Shown one piece after another: positions 1-7,717 of a DNA stretch of 64,000 nucleotides. The stretch's first letter is position 1. Every line of letters begins with the position of its first letter. This stretch comes from Bacteroidaceae bacterium (GTDB taxonomy: Bacteria > Bacteroidota > Bacteroidia > Bacteroidales > Bacteroidaceae). The DNA lies in assembly GCA_017442855.1 (NCBI GenBank), contig JAFSPM010000028.1:1-64000 (forward strand), given 5' to 3'. The notes under the pieces were generated by a model. It was not told the origin of the DNA, searched no databases, and worked only from the letters and a program-made list of their open reading frames with translations. The translations under genes and the position numbers were made by a program.

Positions 1-140
1 CAGAGCCAAGCTTGCTTGAGCTATGCCGAGTCGCGACATGATAGCAGAAAATAAGAAAAGGTATTGGGAACAACCATTGTCGGACTTTTTGGAGCAGCGA
101 GGGCAGAGCCAAGCTTGCTTGAGCTATGCCGAGTCGCGAC
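1..140. repeat. 37-bp direct repeat pair, 103 bp apart
   Basis: The same 37 bases occur at 1-37 and 104-140, beginning cagagccaagcttgcttgag and ending gagtcgcgac. The spacer at 38-103 shows no gene. The left copy starts at the window edge, so the array may extend further left. It lies downstream of the minus-strand tRNA-Pro, and its identity is unknown. Confidence 0.8.
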
Positions 141-150
141 AAAATTGCCG

Positions 151-178
151 AAAAAAGCAGGATTAATCCTGCTTTTTT
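151..178 (-). terminator. terminator after tRNA-Pro(CGG)
   Basis: A near-perfect palindrome, AGCAGGATTAATCCTGCT, is flanked by A6 and T6. This is a rho-independent terminator that would work in either direction. It lies just past the 3' end of the minus-strand tRNA-Pro. Confidence 0.75.
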
Positions 179-179
179 G

Positions 180-252
180 TCGGAAAGAGGCGACTCGAAC
201 GCCCGACCCCTACGTCCCGAACGTAGTGCGCTACCAACTGCGCTACTTTCCG
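180..252 (-). tRNA. tRNA-Pro (anticodon CGG)
   Basis: The minus strand folds as a cloverleaf. The acceptor is CGGAAAG/CTTTCCG with discriminator A, the D-arm contains AGCGCAGTTGGTAGCGC, and the anticodon arm is CTACG-TTCGGGA-CGTAG, giving anticodon CGG. The T-loop is GTTCGAGTC. CCA is not encoded. It is probably cotranscribed with the tRNA-Phe 23 nt upstream. Confidence 0.95.
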
Positions 253-275
253 AAACACTCTTTATTATATTCCTG

Positions 276-348
276 TGGTGTCACCAGGAATCGAACCGGG
301 GACACAAGGATTTTCAGTCCTTTGCTCTACCAACTGAGCTATGACACC
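276..348 (-). tRNA. tRNA-Phe (anticodon GAA)
   Basis: Minus strand: acceptor GGTGTCA/TGACACC with discriminator A, D-arm AGCTCAGTTGGTAGAGC, anticodon arm AGGA-CTGAAAA-TCCT (anticodon GAA), and T-loop GGTTCGATTCC. CCA is not encoded. It is the first gene of a two-tRNA unit. Confidence 0.96.
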
Positions 349-369
349 AGTGGCTTGAAAAAGCGAATG

Positions 370-400
370 CAAAGTTAAAGAGTTTTTTCGATACGGCAAA
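370..400 (-). promoter_or_regulatory. promoter of tRNA-Phe/tRNA-Pro unit
   Basis: Read on the minus strand, TTTG (400-397), a 19-nt spacer and TAACTTTG (377-370) match the Bacteroidetes consensus TTTG-N19-TAnnTTTG. The predicted start lies about 15-20 nt before the tRNA-Phe. Confidence 0.75.
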
Positions 401-464
401 CGAGATAGAGGAAAAATTTGTTTTTCTTCAAACTTTACCGTATCTTCGTAGAAAAAAAATTGTT

Positions 465-1298
465 ATGGCTATTGAACTTGGGAAATACAATAAGCTGAAG
501 ATAGTAAAGGAGGTTGATTTTGGACTCTATCTGGACGGCGGCGAAGAAGGTGAGATTTTGCTTCCTGCCCGTTATGTGCCTTATAACTATGAGATAGGGC
601 AGGAGATAGAAGTATTTATCTACCTTGATAATGAAGAACGTTTGGTGGCTACTACCCTCAAGCCCTATGTGCAGGTGGGCGAGTTTGCTTATTTGCAGGT
701 ATCGTGGGTGAACCAATATGGTGCTTTCTTGGATTGGGGCTTGATGAAAGACCTGTTTTGTCCCTTCCGTGAACAGAAACGGAAGATGGAGGTGGGGCGC
801 AGCTATATCATTCACACCCATATTGACAATGAGAGCTTTCGTATCGTGGCATCTTCGAAGGTGGAAAAATTCCTCTCCACGGAAAAGCCTCCCTATGCCC
901 CTGATGATGAGGTGAATCTTTTGGTGTGGCAACATACCAACATGGGGTATAAGGTAATTATCGATAACAAATACCAGGGACTGGTTTACGACAACCAAGT
1001 GTTTAGGGATTTGGAGATAGGCGACAGTTTGAAAGGCTATATCATGCAAGTGCGCGAAGACGGCAAGGTAGATGTGGCTTTGCAGCGCTCGGGTAGGCAA
1101 CAGACACTTGATTTTGCCGATACCTTATTAAAATATATGGAGCGTAACGGCGGACGCTGTTATTTGCACGACAAGAGTCCGGCAGAAGAAATATACGACC
1201 GTTTCAAGGTGAGTAAGAAGGTGTTCAAGAAAGCGGTGGGCGACCTTTATAAGCGACGCCTAATCGAAATTACTGACCACGGACTGCAACTAAAATAA
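465..1298 (+). CDS. cvfB: CvfB/YitL-type S1 RNA-binding protein
   Basis: 277 residues with the layout of the CvfB (conserved virulence factor B, YitL) family. An N-terminal S1-like OB fold (about 1-60, with GLYLDGGEEGEILLPARYVP) is followed by further S1-like modules (about 65-135 and 145-210, the last with GYIMQVREDGKVDVALQ). A C-terminal winged helix follows (about 220-277). Members bind RNA and influence virulence or growth in other bacteria, but the exact role is unclear. It is monocistronic: a promoter-like TTTG-N20-TATCTTCG (417-448) precedes it and a terminator follows. Recognition is from fold order and motif similarity. Confidence 0.85.
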   Translation: MAIELGKYNKLKIVKEVDFGLYLDGGEEGEILLPARYVPYNYEIGQEIEVFIYLDNEERLVATTLKPYVQVGEFAYLQVSWVNQYGAFLDWGLMKDLFCPFREQKRKMEVGRSYIIHTHIDNESFRIVASSKVEKFLSTEKPPYAPDDEVNLLVWQHTNMGYKVIIDNKYQGLVYDNQVFRDLEIGDSLKGYIMQVREDGKVDVALQRSGRQQTLDFADTLLKYMERNGGRCYLHDKSPAEEIYDRFKVSKKVFKKAVGDLYKRRLIEITDHGLQLK

Positions 1299-1299
1299 A

Positions 1300-1325
1300 A
1301 ACTCCCCCGCCGGGGGAGTTTTTAT
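1300..1325. terminator. bidirectional terminator between convergent genes
   Basis: AACTCCCCCG/CGGGGGAGTT is a perfect hairpin with A-rich sequence on the left and T5 on the right. It separates cvfB (+) from the convergent outer-membrane protein gene (-) and can serve both. Confidence 0.85.
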
Positions 1326-2036
1326 TTATAGGATGCGACCAGCTATTCTGAACTTCAGCACTGGATAGACGGTCAGCTTGTTGACGACTTTAGAAATATC
1401 GTCTTGGGCTTCTACACCAAGCAACTTGGTGACATCGCCGTATGCAGAAGTCGGCACTGGTTTGCCATGCAGTTGAACACCCAGTTCAATACGGCATGCT
1501 ACACGTCCCTTAGGTACGGCGCGACCGTAACCAAGTCCGAAATAAGGACGTACTCCCTTTACTTCAATGGCACCATCTACCTTACCGTTTTTAACCGGTA
1601 TTTTATACTCACCGATTTCCAGATCACCGTCACCGATGTTGGCATTCTTACTTAGGTCACCTGTCAGTTTAGCCACCTTCTTGCCGCCGAAAGAAAGACC
1701 AGCTGTAACGAAGAAACCGTTGCCAAAAGGATAGGCATCAAAAGCCACGTCGATAGTTGTACGGCTGAACTTGCCCTCAACATCGAAATAAGCAGGTACA
1801 ATCAATCCACCTACGCTGATATCACCATTCATCGTATCACTCACTTTTATGCCAGGCATAAAGTTAACGCCTGCTCTAAATGCAGCATACTTGGTCAAGG
1901 TGGTAGCCACATCAACGCTAATACCCTGTGTGCCAACACCTGCACCAACTGCCAGATGGTTGAATACGCCAATTTGTGCCATCGCAGTGGTAGCGGATAA
2001 AACAAGGATAGTCAGTGAAATTAGAATTCTTTTCAT
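1326..2036 (-). CDS. secreted outer-membrane beta-barrel-like protein
   Basis: 236 residues. A clear signal peptide (MKRILISLTILVLSATTAMA, cleavage before Q) is followed by alternating hydrophobic and Gly-rich strands typical of small Bacteroidales outer-membrane barrels (FFVTAGLSFGG, PYFGLGYGRAV). The chain ends in strand-like sequence. I do not recognise a named family. A -7 box TATATTTG lies on the minus strand at 2069-2062, about 25 nt before the start codon, with no clear -33 match. Monocistronic; function unknown. Confidence 0.7.
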   Translation of the reverse strand: MKRILISLTILVLSATTAMAQIGVFNHLAVGAGVGTQGISVDVATTLTKYAAFRAGVNFMPGIKVSDTMNGDISVGGLIVPAYFDVEGKFSRTTIDVAFDAYPFGNGFFVTAGLSFGGKKVAKLTGDLSKNANIGDGDLEIGEYKIPVKNGKVDGAIEVKGVRPYFGLGYGRAVPKGRVACRIELGVQLHGKPVPTSAYGDVTKLLGVEAQDDISKVVNKLTVYPVLKFRIAGRIL

Positions 2037-2109
2037 AAGTAATTTTTTTGGGGTTCGTTTGCAAATATACTAATTCTTGTTTAATGATAGTTTTTTTTAG
2101 CCCAATATT

Positions 2110-2140
2110 TTTGTAGTGTATTCAAACTTTGCTAAATTTG
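2110..2140 (+). promoter_or_regulatory. promoter of glucokinase gene
   Basis: TTTTTG ends at 2113, followed by 19 nt and then TAAATTTG (2133-2140), a full match to the Bacteroidetes consensus. The start codon at 2180 leaves a leader of roughly 33 nt. Confidence 0.8.
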
Positions 2141-2179
2141 TGAACAGAATATTCATTTTAACTTTAAAATTATAATATC

Positions 2180-3166
2180 ATGAATTCATCTTTAAAAGTT
2201 GAGAAACCCTATGTAGTGGGTATTGATATCGGTGGTACTAACACCGTATTTGGTTTGGTTGACGCACGCGGTACAGTGGTTGATGTTGACAAGATCAAGA
2301 CTGGTAAGTATGAGAAGGCTGAGGATTATGTAGATGCTGTTTGCACAGGCCTGGAGAAACTGATCGAGAAGAACGGTGGTAAGGACAAGGTAAAGGGCAT
2401 TGGTATCGGTGCTCCTAACGGCAACTATTATACAGGTACTATTGAGTTTGCTCCTAACCTTCCATGGAAGGGTATCGTGCCACTGGCTCGTTTGTTCGAG
2501 GAGAGAATTGGCATCCCTACCGCATTGACTAACGATGCTAACGCAGCTGCTATTGGTGAAATGACCTACGGTGCTGCTCGTGGTATGAAGAACTTTATCA
2601 TGATCACCCTGGGTACAGGTGTTGGTAGCGGTATCGTTATCAATGGCCAGATGGTGTATGGTTGCGATGGTTTCGCTGGCGAGTTGGGCCACGTTACTAT
2701 CCGTCGTGACGGTCGTCTCTGCGGTTGCGGTCGCAAGGGTTGCTTAGAGGCTTACTGCTCTGCTACTGGTGTGGCTCGTTCTGCACGTGAGAAATTGGCT
2801 CAGAGCACAGAACCAAGTTTGCTGCGTGAGATTCCTGTAGATGACATTACCTCAAAGGACGTGTTTGATGCAGCAAAGAAGGGTGACAAGATTGCTAAGG
2901 AAATCTTCGAGTTCACGGGTCAGTTGCTGGGTGAGGCATTCGTTGACTTCATCGCTTTCTGCAGCCCTGAGGCTATCATCCTGTTTGGTGGTTTGGCTCA
3001 TGCAGGCGATCTGCTCTTCAAACCTATCCAGAAGACCGTTGACGCTAACGTAATGCCTATCTTCAAGGGCAAATGCAAGCTGTTGATGAGTGAATTGAAG
3101 GATGCTGATGCTGCTGTGCTGGGTGCAAGTGCACTGGGCTGGGAGCTGAAAGGACTGGATGCTTGA
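2180..3166 (+). CDS. glk: ROK family glucokinase
   Basis: 328 residues of the ROK family. The phosphate-binding motif GIDIGGTNT is at about 14-22, the catalytic region NDANAAAIGE at about 118-127, and TLGTGVGSG at about 145-153. The ROK zinc motif GH...CGCGRKGCLEAYCS is near 171-192. It phosphorylates glucose with ATP in the cytoplasm, feeding glycolysis; activity on related hexoses is possible. It has its own promoter and terminator, so it is a single-gene unit. The codon choice looks highly biased, as for an abundant protein. Confidence 0.9.
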   Translation: MNSSLKVEKPYVVGIDIGGTNTVFGLVDARGTVVDVDKIKTGKYEKAEDYVDAVCTGLEKLIEKNGGKDKVKGIGIGAPNGNYYTGTIEFAPNLPWKGIVPLARLFEERIGIPTALTNDANAAAIGEMTYGAARGMKNFIMITLGTGVGSGIVINGQMVYGCDGFAGELGHVTIRRDGRLCGCGRKGCLEAYCSATGVARSAREKLAQSTEPSLLREIPVDDITSKDVFDAAKKGDKIAKEIFEFTGQLLGEAFVDFIAFCSPEAIILFGGLAHAGDLLFKPIQKTVDANVMPIFKGKCKLLMSELKDADAAVLGASALGWELKGLDA

Positions 3167-3192
3167 TTGGCATCAGCAATAGCTTAATAATA

Positions 3193-3230
3193 AATTAGGG
3201 GGTACTTGAAAAAGTGCCCCCTAATTATTT
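3193..3230 (+). terminator. terminator of glucokinase gene
   Basis: AATTAGGGGG-ACTT pairs with AAGT-GCCCCCTAATT around a GAAA loop and is followed by a T-rich run. It lies between convergent glk and pepD and may also act for pepD. Confidence 0.85.
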
Positions 3231-3254
3231 TACTTGGTTCAGTTAGAACCTTTT

Positions 3255-4712
3255 TTATTTCTCTGGTACCTGTGCCAATGTAGCCACGAGGAAATCCCAG
3301 AACTTAGGAACACTCGGGATGAAAGCACGCTCTCCTGGGGTATGAGGAGACTCCAAGGTTGGACCGAAGGAAATCATATCCATCTTTGGATAGATAGCAC
3401 CAATGATGCCACACTCCAAACCTGCGTGGATGACCTTCACCAATGGTTCCTTGCCAAACTGCTCCTTGTAGCTTTTGCGCATAGCAGCCAAGATAGGAGA
3501 ATCCACATTGGGTTGCCAGCCTGAATAGCCACCGCTTGTCTCGGTCTTCAGCCCTGCCATGTTGAAGCAAGATTCCAGACAGTCGGTCAAGTAGTCCTTC
3601 ATGGCGTCATTTGAGCTACGAGCCAGAATCTTGATGGCTACATTACCACCGCCAATGTTGACGATAGCCAGGTTGGATGAAGTCTCTACTGTGTCGGGCA
3701 CAGTAGGAATCATACGCATGGCACCGTTCTGGCAAGCCATGATGACAGCGATGATGTTGTCTTGTATTTCTTCTGGCACCTTGGTAGCTGGTGTTTCAGT
3801 ATCCTCCATCTTCAGGTAAATGTCTTTCTCGATAGGATGGAATTCGGCATTCAGCTGAGCTTCATATTCCTGAATGTAGGTGTCAAGACCTTCCATGTCG
3901 TCAGGATTGAACAGCAGTACGGCTTGTGCCTCACGAGGGATGGCGTTGCGCATGTTACCGCCGTTGAATGATGCCAACTCACAGTCGAACTCAACCAACA
4001 GGTCGTGTACTACACGTGCCAGCTGCTTGATGGCATTGGCACGACCTTCGTTGATCTCCATGCCAGAGTGACCACCACGCAAGCCTTTCAACACAATCTT
4101 CTTGGCGATGAAGCCGGCAGTGGGGGTGGTCTCTTGGTATTGCATGGTAGAGGTGATATCAACGCCACCGGCACAACCGATGTAAAGCTCACCTTCTGAC
4201 TCTGAGTCGAGGTTGAGCAAGATATCCCCTTTCAATGTATCGGGACTAAGAGCAAAGGCTCCGTACATACCTGTTTCTTCATCTTTCGTAATGAGGGCTT
4301 CCAGCGGACCATGCTTGATGTCTTTAGATTCTAATACAGCCATGATGGCAGCTACACCCAGACCGTCGTCGGCACCAAGGGTAGTACCTTTTGCGCGTAC
4401 CCAGTCGCCATCAATCCATGTCTGGATGGGATCCTTGGTGAAGTTATGCTCCACATCCACCACTTTCTGTGGGACCATGTCCATATGGGCTTGCAGCACC
4501 ACACCCTTACGGTTCTCCATGCCTGGGGTTGCAGGCTTGCGTATTACCACATTGCCCGCATTGTCAATAAAAGATTCAAGGCCTAGGTTCTTTCCGAAGT
4601 TTACTAAATACTCACTCACTTGTTCGCAGTGTCCTGATGGACGAGGAATCTGTGTGAGAGCATGAAAGTTTTTCCATACCCCCTGAGGGGCTAAATCCAG
4701 AATAGTACTCAT
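3255..4712 (-). CDS. pepD: aminoacyl-histidine dipeptidase (PepD, M20)
   Basis: 485 residues, the usual length for PepD/Xaa-His dipeptidase. M20 metallopeptidase landmarks are present: the first metal His/Asp in QAHMDMVPQ (about 75-83), the bridging Asp in LGADDGLGVAA (about 113-123), the general-base Glu in TKDEETGMYGA (about 142-152) and a C-terminal HAGLECG metal His. A dimerisation domain sits in the middle. It hydrolyses dipeptides in the cytoplasm using zinc. No signal peptide. Monocistronic and divergent from the membrane regulator gene. Confidence 0.92.
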   Translation of the reverse strand: MSTILDLAPQGVWKNFHALTQIPRPSGHCEQVSEYLVNFGKNLGLESFIDNAGNVVIRKPATPGMENRKGVVLQAHMDMVPQKVVDVEHNFTKDPIQTWIDGDWVRAKGTTLGADDGLGVAAIMAVLESKDIKHGPLEALITKDEETGMYGAFALSPDTLKGDILLNLDSESEGELYIGCAGGVDITSTMQYQETTPTAGFIAKKIVLKGLRGGHSGMEINEGRANAIKQLARVVHDLLVEFDCELASFNGGNMRNAIPREAQAVLLFNPDDMEGLDTYIQEYEAQLNAEFHPIEKDIYLKMEDTETPATKVPEEIQDNIIAVIMACQNGAMRMIPTVPDTVETSSNLAIVNIGGGNVAIKILARSSNDAMKDYLTDCLESCFNMAGLKTETSGGYSGWQPNVDSPILAAMRKSYKEQFGKEPLVKVIHAGLECGIIGAIYPKMDMISFGPTLESPHTPGERAFIPSVPKFWDFLVATLAQVPEK

Positions 4713-4827
4713 AGATTAGTTTGTTATTTGGTTAAAATATATTCGCTTCATCCCTGCGAATATACGATTTTAATTTGGGATAATGCGTTTTCTTGCGTTT
4801 TTTTATGGCTATTTCACAATAAAACCC

Positions 4828-4835
4828 TAAATTTG
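4828..4835 (+). promoter_or_regulatory. -7 box of membrane-regulator gene
   Basis: TAAATTTG matches the -7 consensus; I see no good -33 match at 19-20 nt. It puts transcription start near 4841, which makes a TTG start at 4843 nearly leaderless and favours the ATG at 4858. Confidence 0.55.
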
Positions 4836-4857
4836 TCGTACCTTGAACCGAAAGAAC

Positions 4858-7479
4858 ATGAAAAGAACTCGCTATATATGCATCTGTTTGTGCTTGCTGA
4901 TAGGCTGCTGGCTGAACCCGACGAAGGCACAACAGCAGGCTTATGCCCAACGTATGTTGGACGTTGAGGCGGGTATTACCTATGCTGAAAGCCTCTTTGC
5001 TATTTCCAACTATTCTTGTCAAAATAGGTTCTCGAGGGAAACGGCCTCGGTAGAGGAACTGTTGCAACGACAGACGGATGGTTTCTATTTCTATTTACAG
5101 GAAGACAGTCGGACGAAACAGATCATGATGCGCAAGCCAGATGGCTCGTTTGCTCCGTTGAAGGTGGCATTGATGGCCATCAAACAGTCGCTGAGTGAGA
5201 ATGCCTATCAGTTTGTTACCCTTTTTTTAGACTTTAACATCGAGCTGAATCTGACTAAGGCGTTTGATGAGGTAGGGCTGACAGACTGTTTATATGAATA
5301 TGGTGAACGGAGCAACTGGCCCTCGCTAAAGGAGATGATGGAACAGGACAAGCGCTTGGTGGTGTTTGAGGTGCAAGGGCATGTGAACAGTCCGGAGTGG
5401 TTGCACAACATGAATGAAATGGTGGAGCATACCGATCCCGATTGGGGCAACGCCATGAACAGTGTGGAATCGCAAGAGGAGAAATCGAAAAAGCAACTCA
5501 GCGTCTTCACCGGCTTCAAGAATGTGGAGGCCATGCAACTCAGGGGAGGAAGCCTGTATGAGACGGCTCGCTATACCCCTTATTTGGTGAACCTTATCAA
5601 AGATATGTGGAGCAGTGAAGGAAAGGTGCCCAACTTTGTTCTGGTCGATCGGTTTGATGGCTGGGTACCGAGTACCTTGCGCAATGTGAGGGATTTCAAC
5701 CTGGTATATGGAGCCGTTATCAACAATGACGAGTTGGTGAACTATGTGAATTGGGAAGGCATGAGCAATGTTACTGCAGGACTCTATTGCTTCCCGTTGG
5801 AAAATGGTATGGAGTTGATGCTGAGTCCGATAGTGCCAGGTTACAAGGTACAACCTGAGAAAATGTATGCCAAAGGTAACCAGAAACGCATCATGATGGA
5901 TACCTTCCGAGCCACCCCTTTACCAATAGACGATGGGCTGGAAGCTTACCTGCCTTTTAATGGTGAGGTGAAAGATATGTCGTTGCGTAAGGTGCCCATG
6001 GAGGGTCAGGGAGTGGATTTCGAGTTCGAGATGAGTCGCGGGCAAGCAGCATCGTTTGCAGGGCAGAGTCGAATCAACTTGCCTACGGCACAAGATCTGC
6101 AACTGAGGGATCATGACTTCACTGTGCAGACTTGGCTGAAAATCCCTAAGTTTGTTGATGGCAAACAAGACTATTGTGTGTTGGGTTCGAAGAGCAGTGC
6201 TTACCAACAGGCGTTGCATTTACTGATTCGCAATGGCAAACCCTATATGGGCTTCTTCAACAACGATATTGAGGGGCATACGGTGATTGAACCCAACAAA
6301 TGGTATAACATTACCTGGCGATACAACAAGCAGAACGGCGAGCAGGCAATCTTCGTGAATGGCAAGCTGGATGCTGTGGCAACAGGCAGACCTGGGTATA
6401 TGGGTAGTGATAGCATCTATGTAGGTTATACGGGCTTTAGTCAGACCTCCTATTTCACGGGTATGCTTGACAATTTAGCTATCTGGTCAAGGGTGTTGAG
6501 CGACAAGGAGATCTTGGGCTTGAGTAATCAGACGATTGAGTTGCAACTGTCGGAGCGTCCTTCTATTTTTAAAGACAACGGATGGACGGTAGCCATCGTG
6601 TTGGCAATAGCTTTGTTGGCCGTTTTGTTGTTCGGACAAAGAAGGTGGAAACGCCATCATGCCAAGGGTCTTTCATCAGCACAAGACTTGGAAGAAATGT
6701 CGGAAGCTTCAATGAATGCTTATTCGAATATGCCTCCTACAGAGAAGAACTGCATCAGGTTGTTCGGCCAGTTCCAGGTGGTGGATAAGGACGGTGAGGA
6801 TATTACGGCCTTGTTTACGCCTAAACTGAAACGACTCTTTATCTTGTTGTTGGTAAACTCGACAAGAGGGAAGCATGGTATCAGCGGTAGTGAGATGAAC
6901 GACTTCATTTGGGGAAAAGACACCAAGAATGCCAAGAGTGTGAGGAGTGTATCGGTGTTGAAGCTCCGTAAGATATTGGAAAGGCTTGACAAGGTTGAGA
7001 TAGCCTTCAATGTTAACAAATACGCTGTGGTGATGAGTGGAAGCGTCTATTGCGACTACCTGCAATGCTTGGCCATGTTGGAGGGCAAGCGAGTGAACGA
7101 TCGTCAGGATTTTGAACGCTTCTTCGAAATCATTAGCCGCGGAGAGGCTTTCGAGGGTGAGTCGTTCGACTGGTTGGATGATGCCAAGGGCTATGTAAGC
7201 AATACGGCCGTGGATGTGATGGCACATTTCATTACAGATTACCAACTGGAAACAGAGGCTGACGCGATAAAGCACATTGCATCGAAGATGTTGGTGAACG
7301 ATCCTTGCAACGAGGAGGCATTGCAGTTCTTGACGAAGGCGTTGCTCAGCCAGAATAACTTTAAGCAGGCTCGCTATGCCTATGACAGCTTCTGCACAGA
7401 ATACCAGAAAGCCTATGGTGAGGAGTTCAAGATTGGCTTTGAGGAGCTTACTACAGGTGCAAAAGTAGGCGATAATTAG
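4858..7479 (+). CDS. transmembrane regulator: PLC-like, LamG, TM, SARP/BTAD
   Basis: 873 residues. A signal peptide (MKRTRYICICLCLLIGCWLNPTKA) is followed at about 40-285 by a region resembling the PI-PLC X-like phosphodiesterase fold (VTLFLDF, WPSLKEMMEQDKRLVVFEV, PNFVLVDRFDGW). The usual catalytic His positions are missing: AISNYS stands where THNS is expected. A LamG/concanavalin-like domain spans about 360-555 and one TM helix about 575-593, followed by RRWKRHH. The cytoplasmic part has an OmpR/SARP-type winged helix (about 630-730) and a BTAD-like helical region to the end. This predicts a one-protein sensor that binds a periplasmic ligand and acts on DNA. It lies upstream of Gfo/Idh genes, the likely targets (inference). 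The domain calls are mine from sequence pattern. Confidence 0.75.
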   Translation: MKRTRYICICLCLLIGCWLNPTKAQQQAYAQRMLDVEAGITYAESLFAISNYSCQNRFSRETASVEELLQRQTDGFYFYLQEDSRTKQIMMRKPDGSFAPLKVALMAIKQSLSENAYQFVTLFLDFNIELNLTKAFDEVGLTDCLYEYGERSNWPSLKEMMEQDKRLVVFEVQGHVNSPEWLHNMNEMVEHTDPDWGNAMNSVESQEEKSKKQLSVFTGFKNVEAMQLRGGSLYETARYTPYLVNLIKDMWSSEGKVPNFVLVDRFDGWVPSTLRNVRDFNLVYGAVINNDELVNYVNWEGMSNVTAGLYCFPLENGMELMLSPIVPGYKVQPEKMYAKGNQKRIMMDTFRATPLPIDDGLEAYLPFNGEVKDMSLRKVPMEGQGVDFEFEMSRGQAASFAGQSRINLPTAQDLQLRDHDFTVQTWLKIPKFVDGKQDYCVLGSKSSAYQQALHLLIRNGKPYMGFFNNDIEGHTVIEPNKWYNITWRYNKQNGEQAIFVNGKLDAVATGRPGYMGSDSIYVGYTGFSQTSYFTGMLDNLAIWSRVLSDKEILGLSNQTIELQLSERPSIFKDNGWTVAIVLAIALLAVLLFGQRRWKRHHAKGLSSAQDLEEMSEASMNAYSNMPPTEKNCIRLFGQFQVVDKDGEDITALFTPKLKRLFILLLVNSTRGKHGISGSEMNDFIWGKDTKNAKSVRSVSVLKLRKILERLDKVEIAFNVNKYAVVMSGSVYCDYLQCLAMLEGKRVNDRQDFERFFEIISRGEAFEGESFDWLDDAKGYVSNTAVDVMAHFITDYQLETEADAIKHIASKMLVNDPCNEEALQFLTKALLSQNNFKQARYAYDSFCTEYQKAYGEEFKIGFEELTTGAKVGDN

Positions 7480-7717
7480 CCCCCTTCAGAAAAATTTTAC
7501 TATTTCATTAAGATTTTCTTTTGTGTTGATAATGAAATATATGTATTATCAGTTAGCCCTAAAGTAGCCCTATATTAATAAGGTGTTAAACTAACCTTAA
7601 TTTTCTGTTAATAGGGGGTGTTGTAAATTAGCATTGCCTTGACATCAGTGGATGTTGGGCATAGGTTAATATTAGGTGAAAAACTATCAAAAGTTTAATT
7701 ATTTAAAATTTAAGTTT
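7480..7717 (+). promoter_or_regulatory. AT-rich regulatory region with 11-bp-spaced repeat
   Basis: This 238-nt gap between the membrane regulator and the first oxidoreductase contains TAGCCCT twice, at 7554-7560 and 7565-7571. These are seven-base direct repeats with a 4-nt gap (11-bp period), followed at once by TATATTAATAAGG. SARP-type regulators are known to bind heptamer direct repeats with 11-bp period. No confident TAnnTTTG box was found; TAATTTTC at 7598-7605 is the nearest. Confidence 0.5.

Noticed and set aside
435-1100. 221-residue minus-strand frame opposite cvfB
   Set aside because: The sense protein matches a known family over its whole length. The antisense frame has no recognisable protein features.
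4843-4857. TTG start for the membrane regulator
   Set aside because: It lies about at the predicted transcript start, and the ATG at 4858 begins a standard signal peptide.
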